Shown: piece after piece, positions 18,824 to 27,269 of the stretch
Numbering within the stretch: position 1 is the first letter of the stretch
Layout: each line of letters starts with the position of its first letter
DNA from: Rummeliibacillus sp. POC4
GTDB taxonomy: Bacteria > Bacillota > Bacilli > Bacillales_A > Planococcaceae
Length of the DNA: 64,000 nt
Assembly: GCF_003576525.1 (NCBI RefSeq)
Contig: NZ_QWUA01000006.1
Span: 62,001 to 126,000, forward strand
Direction: 5' to 3'
Made by a program: the position numbers and the translations under genes
Notes under the pieces: generated by a model
The model's input: only the letters and a program-made list of their open reading frames with translations
What the model was told of the DNA's origin: nothing
The model's database searches: none

Positions 18824-19786
18824 GTGATTTGGAGAAAAATGTGGATTCTATGGATCGTCAGTTTTGCACTAATTCTTAGTGGATGCGGTGAGACTACATA
18901 CCCTACAATATCTAAAACAAAAAATTTTGTAGCATCTGTAAATTTACAAGCACCATCAATCAGTTTTATAAACGATAAAGGAAAAGTATTTACAACATGG
19001 AAACTAGATGAAGGATATACTGGTGCAACATTAATAGATCATGATTATATTTTGCTGTATGGATATCAGTTAAAAAAAGCAACTGTCTATAACTTGAGCA
19101 CGGGTAAACAAGAATACACCATTGCTACTGGAATTGGTATAACAAATGCTATTTATGATAAAAAACATCAAAAAGTGTATCTAGCAAACGGGAAAACCAA
19201 CCGTATTTCGGCATATTTTAGTAATGGAAAATTAGCCAAAACTCAAAAGGTAGGAAATTACCCTATGTCCATGATCATCCATGATCAGCAACTTTATATA
19301 GTAAATTACAAAGATACTACTTTATCAATATTGCAGACAAATACTTTAAAACCTTTAAAAGAGTGGACTATTGAGAAGTCATCAAATGGTATGCAGATTG
19401 TTAAGAATAAGGAATTATGGATTGGTGGTCATGGTGAGGGGATTAAACCAAACTCAACGGCCGATATTTATGACTTACAAACAGGTGAAAGAATATCACA
19501 GATTAAACTACCTTTAATGCCTGTTGGTTTTGCAAAGAGTCAAGATCGCGTCTATGTTATTAGTCATGGTGATAGTGCACTTTCTGAAGTGGATTTCAAT
19601 GGTAAGGTAATTCGTAAAATGGAAGTTGGGGCGAATCCCTTTACTGTAACAATCTTTAAAGACAACATAGTGGTAGCTGGATATGATGATCATCACGTCT
19701 ATTTTTTACAAAATGGGAAAATTGCTAAAACAATCAATGTAGGTAAAGGACCTTTCCAATTGCTTGTCAGGGGGAACGAAGAATGA
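18824..19786 (+). CDS. Beta-propeller lipoprotein (YncE-like)
   Basis: A secreted lipoprotein of 320 residues: hydrophobic signal, lipobox LSGC with Cys21, then six or so repeats of about 40 residues of the type GxxPxxxxxxxxxxxYVxN (YNLSTGKQEYTI, VGNYPMSMII, VGANPFTVTI, VGKGPFQLLV), which is a YVTN/YncE-type propeller. A GTG at 18824 preceded by GAGGTGAT is used; ATG 18818 and 18839 are alternatives. Its stop overlaps the response regulator start by four bases, so it may act as an extracellular sensor partner or binding protein. Ligand unknown. Confidence 0.75.
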   Translation: MIWRKMWILWIVSFALILSGCGETTYPTISKTKNFVASVNLQAPSISFINDKGKVFTTWKLDEGYTGATLIDHDYILLYGYQLKKATVYNLSTGKQEYTIATGIGITNAIYDKKHQKVYLANGKTNRISAYFSNGKLAKTQKVGNYPMSMIIHDQQLYIVNYKDTTLSILQTNTLKPLKEWTIEKSSNGMQIVKNKELWIGGHGEGIKPNSTADIYDLQTGERISQIKLPLMPVGFAKSQDRVYVISHGDSALSEVDFNGKVIRKMEVGANPFTVTIFKDNIVVAGYDDHHVYFLQNGKIAKTINVGKGPFQLLVRGNEE

Positions 19787-20466
19787 CGACAATATTAATT
19801 GTAGATGATGAACAAGATATGAGAAATTTAGTTGAAGTAATGTTAAGCCAGTCTGGTTTTCAATCTCTTCAAGCGAATGGAGGACAAGAAGCGTTTAAGC
19901 TGCTAAAAGAACATCATATAGACTTAGTTATTTTAGATGTAATGATGCCAGAGATGGACGGCTTTTCTGTTTGTGCTGAAATAAGAAAGGAATCTGATGT
20001 CCCCATTATTTTCTTGACAGCAAAGGATGCGAATGAGGATAAAGTAAAAGGACTAACAATTGGTGCTGATGATTATGTAGTAAAACCGTTTTCTGCATCA
20101 GAGCTAATAGCTAGGATACAAGCCGTATTAAGAAGAACTGAAGGAGAAGTTGTTGAAGATACCAATCATCTAATTGTTAAGGGAGAAATAGAATTAGATG
20201 ATGTGTCAAGAAAAGTTAGTGTGAGTGGTAAAGTTGTTCCATTAACATTAAAGGAATTCGAAATCCTGCATTTGTTTATGAATAACGAAAGTGTAGTCTA
20301 TACACGAGAACAACTTTTAGAAATTATATGGGATGCACATTATAGCGGTGGTACTAGAACGGTTGATACACATATTAAAACATTAAGATTAAAACTAGGA
20401 GCAAAGACCGGAAAATATATACAAACTGTATGGGGATTGGGGTATCGATTCGAGGTTGTAAGATGA
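19783..20466 (+). CDS. OmpR-family response regulator
   Basis: A 227-residue response regulator. The acidic pair Asp8/Asp9, phosphoacceptor Asp52 in LVILDVMMPEMDG and the lysine of VVKPF are all present, followed by an OmpR/PhoB winged helix (TLKEFEILHLF ... TRTVDTHIKTLRLKLG). It overlaps the upstream lipoprotein gene by ATGA and the kinase gene by ATGA, so the three are translationally coupled. Target genes are unknown; autoregulation of the operon is a reasonable guess. Confidence 0.92.
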   Translation: MTTILIVDDEQDMRNLVEVMLSQSGFQSLQANGGQEAFKLLKEHHIDLVILDVMMPEMDGFSVCAEIRKESDVPIIFLTAKDANEDKVKGLTIGADDYVVKPFSASELIARIQAVLRRTEGEVVEDTNHLIVKGEIELDDVSRKVSVSGKVVPLTLKEFEILHLFMNNESVVYTREQLLEIIWDAHYSGGTRTVDTHIKTLRLKLGAKTGKYIQTVWGLGYRFEVVR

Positions 20467-21854
20467 AAAAATTATCCACGAAAATTTGGACAGTCATTGT
20501 AGCTTTTTTAGCCATTACAATATTATTTATGTATGTTCTTACGGATTTCTTATATGAAGGCCTTTATGTAAAAGACGCAGAAGATTCAATGGTTGAAGTT
20601 GGAGAAAAATTGTCAACAATCTATAATGGTGGAAAAGTAACTGATGAATTTATCCAAAAGATTGATGAATATAATGATTACTCGAATATAAATGTGTTTG
20701 CAGTTCGGAATCCTAGAGAACTAAGTGCATGTGTACCATTTGATATCGATTATGATACTTTAATCGGTGCAGATGAACGACAGCAGCTTCTTGAGGGGAA
20801 AACAATCACAAAAAAAGGCTATGAAAAGCGTTTTGATCGCCAAGTAATTTCAGCCATTATTCCATTAACTGATCAAAAACGTTTAGAGGGGATTATCTAT
20901 ATATACTTCCCGCTTGCTAAAATAACAGAAATGGCTTCAAAAGAAGTCTTTATCTTACTTGGCAGTGCAGCTATCTTTATAGTCTTAATTGGATTTGGTG
21001 TGTTTAAAGGTATCAAGCATATTATGAAACCATTAAAAGAGTTGCAAAATGCAGCTGAAAAGATGGCCGTGGGTAATTATGAAACTCGAGTTGAAGTAAA
21101 ATCTAAAGATGAAATAGGAGAACTTGCACAAACCTTCAACAAAATGGCCACATCAATACAACGCGAGGATGAAGCTCAAAAGCAATTTCTAGCAACAGTT
21201 TCCCATGAATTGCGGACACCCATTAGTTATGTAAAAGGATATGGAGAAGCATTGCAGAATGGATATATAGAGGAATCACAAAGACAAGAGACGCTTTCTC
21301 TTATTGTTCGGGAAGCAAATCGCTTAGAAAAACTGACAAATGAATTATTGCAATTATCAAGAGCTGTTAACCAAACAGAATCCGGACCCTTATATCCTTT
21401 GCCGCTGGCGGAAACTTTACGTGAAGTTGTAACAATTACGGAGCAAAAAGCTTACTTAAAATCAATTAGTTTGAGAACAGACATTGATGAAGATATCATT
21501 ATTAATGCAAACGAGGAAAAAATTAAACAAATAATGATTAATCTTATAGAAAATGGACTGCGATATTCTAAAGAAGGAACAGAGATTATTCTAAGTTCAA
21601 AGAGAAAAGAGAATATGGCAATTATAACTGTACAAGATCATGGTATTGGAATACCTGCTGAAGACTTACCACATATAACTGAACGCTTTTATCGAGTCAA
21701 TAAAGCACGAAGCAGAAGTGATGGAGGTAGTGGATTAGGTCTTTCTATTGTAGATCAGCTTGTAAAATATCATAAAGGAACTTGGCATATAGATAGTGAA
21801 TTAGGTAATGGTACAAAAGTGACTATACAAATACCATTAATAAAGGAGATTTAA
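20463..21854 (+). CDS. Sensor histidine kinase with HAMP domain
   Basis: A 463-residue membrane kinase: helix 1 at about 8-30, an extracytoplasmic sensor of some 130 residues, helix 2 at about 163-183, HAMP (183-235), HisKA with His248 in VSHELRTPISYVKGYGEAL, and a HATPase domain with the N box NLIENGLRYS, DHGIGIP and GGSGLGLSIV. The start at 20463 is inside the ATGA overlap with the regulator and follows GAGGTTG. It pairs with the regulator upstream. The signal is unknown. Confidence 0.92.
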   Translation: MKKLSTKIWTVIVAFLAITILFMYVLTDFLYEGLYVKDAEDSMVEVGEKLSTIYNGGKVTDEFIQKIDEYNDYSNINVFAVRNPRELSACVPFDIDYDTLIGADERQQLLEGKTITKKGYEKRFDRQVISAIIPLTDQKRLEGIIYIYFPLAKITEMASKEVFILLGSAAIFIVLIGFGVFKGIKHIMKPLKELQNAAEKMAVGNYETRVEVKSKDEIGELAQTFNKMATSIQREDEAQKQFLATVSHELRTPISYVKGYGEALQNGYIEESQRQETLSLIVREANRLEKLTNELLQLSRAVNQTESGPLYPLPLAETLREVVTITEQKAYLKSISLRTDIDEDIIINANEEKIKQIMINLIENGLRYSKEGTEIILSSKRKENMAIITVQDHGIGIPAEDLPHITERFYRVNKARSRSDGGSGLGLSIVDQLVKYHKGTWHIDSELGNGTKVTIQIPLIKEI

Positions 21855-22349
21855 ATGATGAAAAAACTACTAATAAGTTTAGCTGTAATAGCTGGTGTAC
21901 TTGCTGGCTGTAACAATGCAAATAGTTCAAAGACAGATGATTCTACATCACATAACGAAGGAACAACAGTAGAAGTAAAAGTAGCTATTCAAACACCTGA
22001 AAAAGTAAAAGTTGGAAAGGATATTGAATTAGCCGCTCATGTTACTCAAGGTGGAGAAAATGTAGACGATGCTGATGAAGTGAAATTTGAAGTTTGGGAA
22101 TCAGGTAATAGAGATAATGGACAAATGCTTGAAGGTAAATTAGATAAAGACGGCATATACAAAGCAACGACAAAATTCGATCATGATGGTGTCTATTATA
22201 TGTATGCTCACACCACAGCTCGCGGTTTACACACAATGCCTAAACAAAAAATTGTAGCTGGCAATCCTGATATGAGTAAAGTAAAAGAGGATAATGACGA
22301 TGGAAGTATGAATATGGATATGGATGATTCCTCAAGCGAAGATCATTAA
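21855..22349 (+). CDS. YtkA-like (FixH-related) lipoprotein
   Basis: A 164-residue lipoprotein with lipobox LAGC (Cys19), a Ser/Thr-rich linker, a YtkA-like immunoglobulin-type domain (about residues 40-140, with VEVKVAIQTPEKVKVGKDIEL and HDGVYYMYAHTTARGLHTMPK) and an acidic, methionine-rich tail ending in DDSSSEDH. The histidine and methionine content suggests possible copper or oxidative chemistry, but this is speculation. AAAGGAG precedes the ATG, which directly follows the kinase stop. It is the last gene of the operon. Confidence 0.8.
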   Translation: MMKKLLISLAVIAGVLAGCNNANSSKTDDSTSHNEGTTVEVKVAIQTPEKVKVGKDIELAAHVTQGGENVDDADEVKFEVWESGNRDNGQMLEGKLDKDGIYKATTKFDHDGVYYMYAHTTARGLHTMPKQKIVAGNPDMSKVKEDNDDGSMNMDMDDSSSEDH

Positions 22350-22386
22350 ATTATATTCGAGTGAGATTCTGTTTTGTTAAAATACC

Positions 22387-22415
22387 TTGCAACAAAAAAT
22401 TAATAAGTGTAAAAT
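22387..22415 (+). promoter_or_regulatory. Promoter of yhgD
   Basis: TTGCAA (22387-22392) and TAAAAT (22410-22415, preceded by TG) with a 17-base spacer. The yhgD operator begins directly downstream. Confidence 0.65.
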
Positions 22416-22418
22416 TAA

Positions 22419-22449
22419 TGACCAGATGACCAAAAATGTTTTCTGGTCA
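22419..22449 (+). promoter_or_regulatory. TetR-type operator upstream of yhgD
   Basis: TGACCA-N11-TGGTCA (22427-22449) with an extra TGACCA half-site at 22419-22424. It lies over the predicted transcription start of yhgD. The same 23-bp architecture recurs before yhgE, so YhgD probably represses itself and yhgE. Confidence 0.72.
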
Positions 22450-22482
22450 TTTTATGCAAGCAGAAAGTAGGTAAGAAACAAT

Positions 22483-23052
22483 ATGGATAGGAGACAAGAG
22501 ATTCTTGAAGCAGCATCCAAATCCTTTTCACTATTTGGATATAAAGCAACAACCATGGATCAAGTGGCGAAAATTGCAAATGTAGGAAAAGGTACGATTT
22601 ATACATTTTTCGAAAATAAAGAAATTCTTTTCCAAGAGATTGTAGTGAAACTAATTTTGGAAATGAAATTAGCGGCCGAACAGGAAATTGAAACAAGTCG
22701 TCCATTTCAAGAAAATGCACATAATGTTTTAATGAAAATCTTGCAATTTAGAGAAGTACATCAACTATATGCAAAATTAGTAGAAGAAGAAAAAGAGCTT
22801 CGAACTCCAACTGTTCAAACGATGTTAATTCGTATCGAAAAAGAAATTGTCTCCTACATTTCGGAAAAGATAAATATTGCTGTAGATAAAAAAGAATTGT
22901 GTCCATGTGATTCGGAACTTGTAGCCTTTCTATTATTTAAATCTTATATTGGTCTAGTCGCAGATTGGGGCGAAACACATGATTCGGAATTATCCGAAGA
23001 AAGAATCGCAGCATTGTTTCGAGATACTATCTTTAAAGGTCTCTTACCATGA
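22483..23052 (+). CDS. yhgD: TetR-family repressor YhgD
   Basis: A 189-residue TetR regulator. The N-terminal helix-turn-helix (about residues 20-50, ATTMDQVAKIANVGKGTIYTFF) is clear, and the C-terminal ligand domain is variable as usual. It stands immediately before yhgE, as in B. subtilis, where yhgD and yhgE are neighbours of hemEHY. Operators of matching sequence flank it, which supports autoregulation and control of yhgE. The effector is unknown. Confidence 0.9.
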   Translation: MDRRQEILEAASKSFSLFGYKATTMDQVAKIANVGKGTIYTFFENKEILFQEIVVKLILEMKLAAEQEIETSRPFQENAHNVLMKILQFREVHQLYAKLVEEEKELRTPTVQTMLIRIEKEIVSYISEKINIAVDKKELCPCDSELVAFLLFKSYIGLVADWGETHDSELSEERIAALFRDTIFKGLLP

Positions 23053-23071
23053 GATTCTTTTTGCAATAAAA

Positions 23072-23094
23072 TGACCAAATGAGAATATTGGTCA
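23072..23094 (+). promoter_or_regulatory. TetR-type operator upstream of yhgE
   Basis: TGACCA-N11-TGGTCA, the same length and arms as the yhgD site. A weak promoter (TTGCAA 23061-23066 with an AT-rich -10 about 17 bases later) would be covered by a bound repressor. The GTG start of yhgE lies 24 bases downstream. Confidence 0.7.
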
Positions 23095-23117
23095 GTCAGT
23101 TTTAGGAGGAGTAAATT

Positions 23118-25757
23118 GTGATTAAAGCAGAATGGAGTAAAATTTTTCATTCTAGAAAAGTTTTAGTTGCTATAATTGCTGTTTTATTTGTCCCTGTTCT
23201 ATATGCTGGTATGTTCTTATGGGCATTTTGGGATCCATATGCAAATTTAGAGGATTTACCAGTTGCTATCGTAAATAATGATGAAGGTGCAACAATTGAT
23301 GGCAAGACAAAGCATCTAGGAAATGACCTTACAGAAAATTTAATTGATAGTAAAAAGTTTAAGTTCACGGAGACTACCCAAGAACAAGGGAATAAGGGAT
23401 TAAAAAATCGCGATTATTATATGGAAGTTGTTATTCCAAAAGACTTTTCAAAGAATGCAGGTTCAATCTTAGAGGATGATCCTGAACAAATGAAAATAAT
23501 ATATAAGCCAAATGAAGGCTATAACTTCTTAGGCGGACAAATTGGTAATACGGCTTTAGAATTAGTTCGTAAAGAGGTAAATAAGCAAGTCTCAGCAACT
23601 TATGCGAAAACGTTGTTTGCGAATATCAAAAAAATGGGTAACGGTTTCGGAGAAGCTGCAGATGGAGCAGGTAAATTAGAAAATGGAGCGGGCAAATTAA
23701 ATAAAGGCGCCAACCAATTAAATGATGGGCTTCAAACTGCAAAAGATGGAGCAACTCAGTTAGCCGATGGAGCAAAGTCTGCAGCGAATGGATCGAGTGA
23801 CTTGAAAAATGGAATTGATTCAGCAGCAAATGGAGCAACCCAATTAAATGATGGAACAAAATCTGCAGCAAAAGGCTCTAATGATTTAAAGAATGGAATT
23901 GATTCAGCAGCAAATGGAGCAACCCAATTAAATAATGGGGCAAAATCCGCAGCAAAAGGATCAAATGAATTAAATAATGGTATCACCTCAGCAAAAGATG
24001 GATCAGGTCAATTACAAACAGGTTCATCTGATTTGAAAAAAGGAACCGAAACTTTAGTTTCAGGTCTAGAAGGCAATACAGCTAATATCAATGCTTTAAA
24101 TGATGGAGCACAACAAGTGAATACAGGTATTGGTACATTGAGTACTGGATTAGCTAAATTAGCTCCAGGTGCCAGCAATGTATCAAATGGCGTATCACAG
24201 TTAGTGACAGGCTTAGGAGAAATGCCTACACAAGTTGCCTCTTTAAAAACAGGTGTATCAGATTTAAATAGTGGAGCAGCTAATTTAGCAACAGGTACAG
24301 CCGAATTAGAAGCAGGTACAGAAAAACTAATCCAACAGATTAATTCTTTAGGATTAACTGATGAGCAAAAGAACCAATTATTAGCTACAGCAAATACTCT
24401 TAAAGCGGGAGCAACTACAGCAAAAACAGGTGCAAGTAATCTAAGTGCAGGAACGACTGCACTAAACGATAAAGTTTCGAAAATGAATGCACCAACTACA
24501 GGAGATTTAACTGCATTAAAAGAAGGTGCTGCACAAGTTTCAGCTGGTTTAGACCAGATGAATGAGAAAGTAAGCAAAGAGTTAGCGCCAGGTACAAAAC
24601 AATTAGCAGCAGGAACAGATAAGCTCGCTTCAAATTGGAGTAGTTCAGTAGAAGGTGCTAAAAAATTAGATGCAGGAGCTGGCCAACTAAATACAGGGAT
24701 AGCTTCACTTAATAATGGACTTGGTCAATTACAAACAGGCTCAGGAAAACTAACTGCTGGTTTGGGCACATTAAGTAACGGAACACAATCGCTTACTGAT
24801 GGACTTGGTCAATTACAAACAGGCTCAGGAAAATTAACTGCTGGTTTGGGTACATTAAGTAATGGTACACAATCATTAGTAAATGGAATGGGTCAACTAC
24901 AAGCCGGCTCAGGTAAATTAGCAAACGGTTTAAATACATTAAGTAATGGAACACAATCTTTAGTAAGTGGTGCAGGAAAACTTTCTGACGGATCGCAACA
25001 ACTTGCAGATGGTACCACTAAATTAAAAGATGGGGCAGGAACACTACAAGATAAACTTACTGATGCTCATCAAACTGCTTCAAGTGTTCATGCATCTCAA
25101 AAAACATATGATATGGTTGGCGAACCAGTTGATGTAGATAAACAAGAAGTAAATAAAGTTCCAAACTATGGAACAGGTTTTGCCCCTTACTTTATTTCAC
25201 TAGGATTATTTGTTGGTGCATTACTAATTTCAATTGTTTTCCCATTAGTAGAACCAGCTATCAAACCAAAAAATGGCTTCTCATGGTTTGCTAGTAAAAC
25301 AGTTATTTTAGCTGTAGTTGGTTTCTTCCAATCTATAATCGTAGTATTAATATCATTATTTGTATTAAAAATTGAAATGGCCAATATTGGTGCGTTTATC
25401 TTGTTATCTTTAATAACAAGTTATGTTTTCTTAGCTTTAATACAAATGCTTGTTACTATTTTAGGAGATCCTGGACGATTCTTAGCAATTATTGTCCTTA
25501 TTCTTCAACTTACAACAAGTGCTGGTACATTCCCGTTAGAATTAGTACCAAAAGCGTTGCATGTATTTAACAAAATCTTACCGATGACATATACAGTTCA
25601 AGGCTTCAAGGCGGCTATTTCAACTGGAGATATGGGCTTTTTCGGATTTAATATCGCGATTTTGTTAACATATTTGGTTGCTTTCTTAGCAATTACGTTT
25701 GGATTTTTTGCATTATTATTTGCAAAACGCCATTCAAAAGAAGCTACTGCAGAATAG
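23118..25757 (+). CDS. yhgE: YhgE/Pip-family membrane protein
   Basis: An 879-residue membrane protein of the YhgE/Pip (phage infection protein) family. One N-terminal helix (about 15-35) leads to an external domain beginning DLPVAIVNNDEGA, a very long glycine-, asparagine- and serine-rich heptad region, then five or six C-terminal helices (about 690-870) of ABC-2 permease type. Family members serve as phage receptors or secretion/efflux components of type VII-like systems. Its repeat region contains two sets of three 28-residue near-identical repeats, and the protein is about 100 residues longer than B. subtilis YhgE. GTG start with AGGAGGAG. Confidence 0.9.
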   Translation: MIKAEWSKIFHSRKVLVAIIAVLFVPVLYAGMFLWAFWDPYANLEDLPVAIVNNDEGATIDGKTKHLGNDLTENLIDSKKFKFTETTQEQGNKGLKNRDYYMEVVIPKDFSKNAGSILEDDPEQMKIIYKPNEGYNFLGGQIGNTALELVRKEVNKQVSATYAKTLFANIKKMGNGFGEAADGAGKLENGAGKLNKGANQLNDGLQTAKDGATQLADGAKSAANGSSDLKNGIDSAANGATQLNDGTKSAAKGSNDLKNGIDSAANGATQLNNGAKSAAKGSNELNNGITSAKDGSGQLQTGSSDLKKGTETLVSGLEGNTANINALNDGAQQVNTGIGTLSTGLAKLAPGASNVSNGVSQLVTGLGEMPTQVASLKTGVSDLNSGAANLATGTAELEAGTEKLIQQINSLGLTDEQKNQLLATANTLKAGATTAKTGASNLSAGTTALNDKVSKMNAPTTGDLTALKEGAAQVSAGLDQMNEKVSKELAPGTKQLAAGTDKLASNWSSSVEGAKKLDAGAGQLNTGIASLNNGLGQLQTGSGKLTAGLGTLSNGTQSLTDGLGQLQTGSGKLTAGLGTLSNGTQSLVNGMGQLQAGSGKLANGLNTLSNGTQSLVSGAGKLSDGSQQLADGTTKLKDGAGTLQDKLTDAHQTASSVHASQKTYDMVGEPVDVDKQEVNKVPNYGTGFAPYFISLGLFVGALLISIVFPLVEPAIKPKNGFSWFASKTVILAVVGFFQSIIVVLISLFVLKIEMANIGAFILLSLITSYVFLALIQMLVTILGDPGRFLAIIVLILQLTTSAGTFPLELVPKALHVFNKILPMTYTVQGFKAAISTGDMGFFGFNIAILLTYLVAFLAITFGFFALLFAKRHSKEATAE
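23748..23999 (+). repeat. Three tandem 84-bp repeats inside yhgE (first set)
   Basis: Copies at 23748-23831, 23832-23915 and 23916-23999 encode 28-residue units of the form GATQLxxGxKSAAxGSxxLxNGIxSA. Twenty-eight residues are four heptads, so the coiled-coil register is kept when copies are gained or lost. Confidence 0.9.
24717..24968 (+). repeat. Three tandem 84-bp repeats inside yhgE (second set)
   Basis: Copies at 24717-24800, 24801-24884 and 24885-24968 encode 28-residue units GxGQLQxGSGKLxxGLxTLSNGTQSL. The first two are almost identical at DNA level, indicating a recent duplication. Confidence 0.9.
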
Positions 25758-25765
25758 ATCAATAT

Positions 25766-25796
25766 AAAAGGCCAGGGAATAGTCCTTGGCCTTTTT
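25766..25796 (+). terminator. Terminator of yhgE
   Basis: AAAAGGCCAGGG pairs with CCTTGGCCTTTTT, followed by T residues, nine bases after the stop codon. Confidence 0.85.
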
Positions 25797-25822
25797 AAAA
25801 TATGAATATATCAAAGATTAAT

Positions 25823-25863
25823 AAAAAAGCGTAAAGAGGGGTTCGGGCTCTTTACGCTTTTTT
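25823..25863. terminator. Bidirectional terminator between yhgE and yhfH
   Basis: A 16-bp stem (AAAAAAGCGTAAAGAG with its complement), 9-nt loop and A/T flanks. It serves the minus-strand yhfH and backs up the yhgE terminator. Between it and yhfH lies about 110 bases of 3' region with small inverted repeats but no gene. Confidence 0.85.
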
Positions 25864-25974
25864 CGTAAGCGGTTTACTTATAAGTTCATCATCTGCGGTT
25901 CAGACAGTGATGAGGAGTGAGCGATTACTAAACGAATCTTGGGAGACGTTTAGTCTAGTAAGTAATATAAACTA

Positions 25975-26100
25975 TTAAAGGTTATTGCAATGTTCACAAG
26001 TGTTAGTATAGCACTCGCTTTGTTCTTCAATTTTTTCTCCACATTCTGCACAATGTTTATCAGGTAAGTTTTTGAAAAATTCAACAACATTTTCTAACAT
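25975..26100 (-). CDS. yhfH: YhfH-type small zinc-ribbon protein (41 aa)
   Basis: A 41-residue protein, MLENVVEFFKNLPDKHC onward, with four cysteines arranged C17-x2-C20 and C35-x2-C38 plus C30, which suggests a zinc knuckle. This matches the YhfH family. AAGGAGGGG precedes the ATG. In B. subtilis yhfH also lies close to lplJ (yhfJ). Function unknown. Its promoter on the minus strand, TTGACA-N18-TACAAT (26152-26181), is convincing. Confidence 0.85.
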   Translation of the reverse strand: MLENVVEFFKNLPDKHCAECGEKIEEQSECYTNTCEHCNNL

Positions 26101-26151
26101 TGAAAGTCCCCTCCTTCACAATACTGTTATATTACTGTTTCGTTATTAAGT

Positions 26152-26181
26152 ATTGTATTATAACAGAAAGGTAAATGTCAA
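26152..26181 (-). promoter_or_regulatory. SigA promoter of yhfH
   Basis: On the minus strand TTGACA (26176-26181) and TACAAT (26152-26157) are separated by 18 bases, about 50 bases before yhfH. Confidence 0.65.
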
Positions 26182-26239
26182 TACAAAATTCCAAATTTAA
26201 GTTAAAATAATTTATGAATATATTGAAGGAGTGACGAGC

Positions 26240-27232
26240 ATGTATTTTATCGATAATAAAGGAATCAACGATCCACGTATTAACCTTGCAATAGAAGAAT
26301 ACGCATTAAAGACAATGGATGTAGAAAAGGATTCATTTTTACTGTTTTATATTAACCAACCCTCAATTATTATTGGAAGAAATCAAAATACAATTGAAGA
26401 GATTAACACTGATTACGTTGAAGAAAATAATATCATTGTAGTTCGTCGATTATCTGGTGGTGGAGCAGTTTATCATGATCTTGGTAATTTGAATTTTAGC
26501 TTCTTAACAAAAGATGACGGAGAATCGTTCCAAAACTTTAAAAAGTTCACTCAGCCAGTTGTAGATGCTATGAAAAAGCTCGGTATTAAATCTGAACTTT
26601 CTGGTCGTAATGATATCCTGGCAGAAGGGCGTAAAATTTCAGGAAATGCCATGTTCTCAACAAAGGGCCGTATGTTTAGTCATGGTACTTTAATGTACAA
26701 TACAAATATTGATCATGTTGTATCTGCACTAAAAGTTAAAAAGGAAAAAATCGAATCAAAAGGTATTAAATCTGTTCGTTCACGTGTTGCGAACATTGCT
26801 GATTTTATGGAAAATCCAATAACAATCGAAGAATTTAGAATGGAAATACTAAAATCGATTTTCGGTGGAGAAGAAAATATTCAATATTACGAACTAACAA
26901 AAGAAGATTGGGATAATATTTATAAATTATCAGAAGAGCGTTATCAACAATGGGATTGGAATTATGGACAATCGCCTAAGTTTAATATTCAACGAAATAA
27001 GAAATTCGCTTCTGGTTTTATCGATTTACGTTTACAAGTAAAAAAAGGTATTATGGAACAAGTGCATATCTTTGGTGATTTCTTTGGTGTCGGTGAAATG
27101 AAAGACATAGAAGAAGTTCTGAACGGCAAAAAATATGAACCTCATGAGATTTCAAAAGCTCTTGAAAATATAGATATACCTAAGTATTTTGGAGGAGTTT
27201 CAAAAGAAGAATTTTTGAAACTAATCTATTAA
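26240..27232 (+). CDS. lplJ: Lipoate-protein ligase LplJ
   Basis: A 330-residue lipoate-protein ligase A-type enzyme that activates scavenged lipoate with ATP and attaches it to lipoyl domains such as the GcvH or E2 proteins. The signature RRLSGGGAVYHDLGNLNFSF (about residues 70-90) and the lysine in GRKISGNAM are present, and a C-terminal accessory domain follows. ATG 26240 is used, eight to nine bases after GAAGGAG; a GTG at 26231 is too close to that site. Length equals that of the B. subtilis enzyme. Confidence 0.94.
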   Translation: MYFIDNKGINDPRINLAIEEYALKTMDVEKDSFLLFYINQPSIIIGRNQNTIEEINTDYVEENNIIVVRRLSGGGAVYHDLGNLNFSFLTKDDGESFQNFKKFTQPVVDAMKKLGIKSELSGRNDILAEGRKISGNAMFSTKGRMFSHGTLMYNTNIDHVVSALKVKKEKIESKGIKSVRSRVANIADFMENPITIEEFRMEILKSIFGGEENIQYYELTKEDWDNIYKLSEERYQQWDWNYGQSPKFNIQRNKKFASGFIDLRLQVKKGIMEQVHIFGDFFGVGEMKDIEEVLNGKKYEPHEISKALENIDIPKYFGGVSKEEFLKLIY

Positions 27233-27269
27233 TTTTACGGATATGACGAATAAGATGGAGGGGAGAATA

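Noticed and set aside
23118-25757. Prophage-related origin of yhgE from its phage infection protein name
   Set aside because: yhgDE is a chromosomal backbone locus next to hem genes in Bacillus; no phage genes are nearby.
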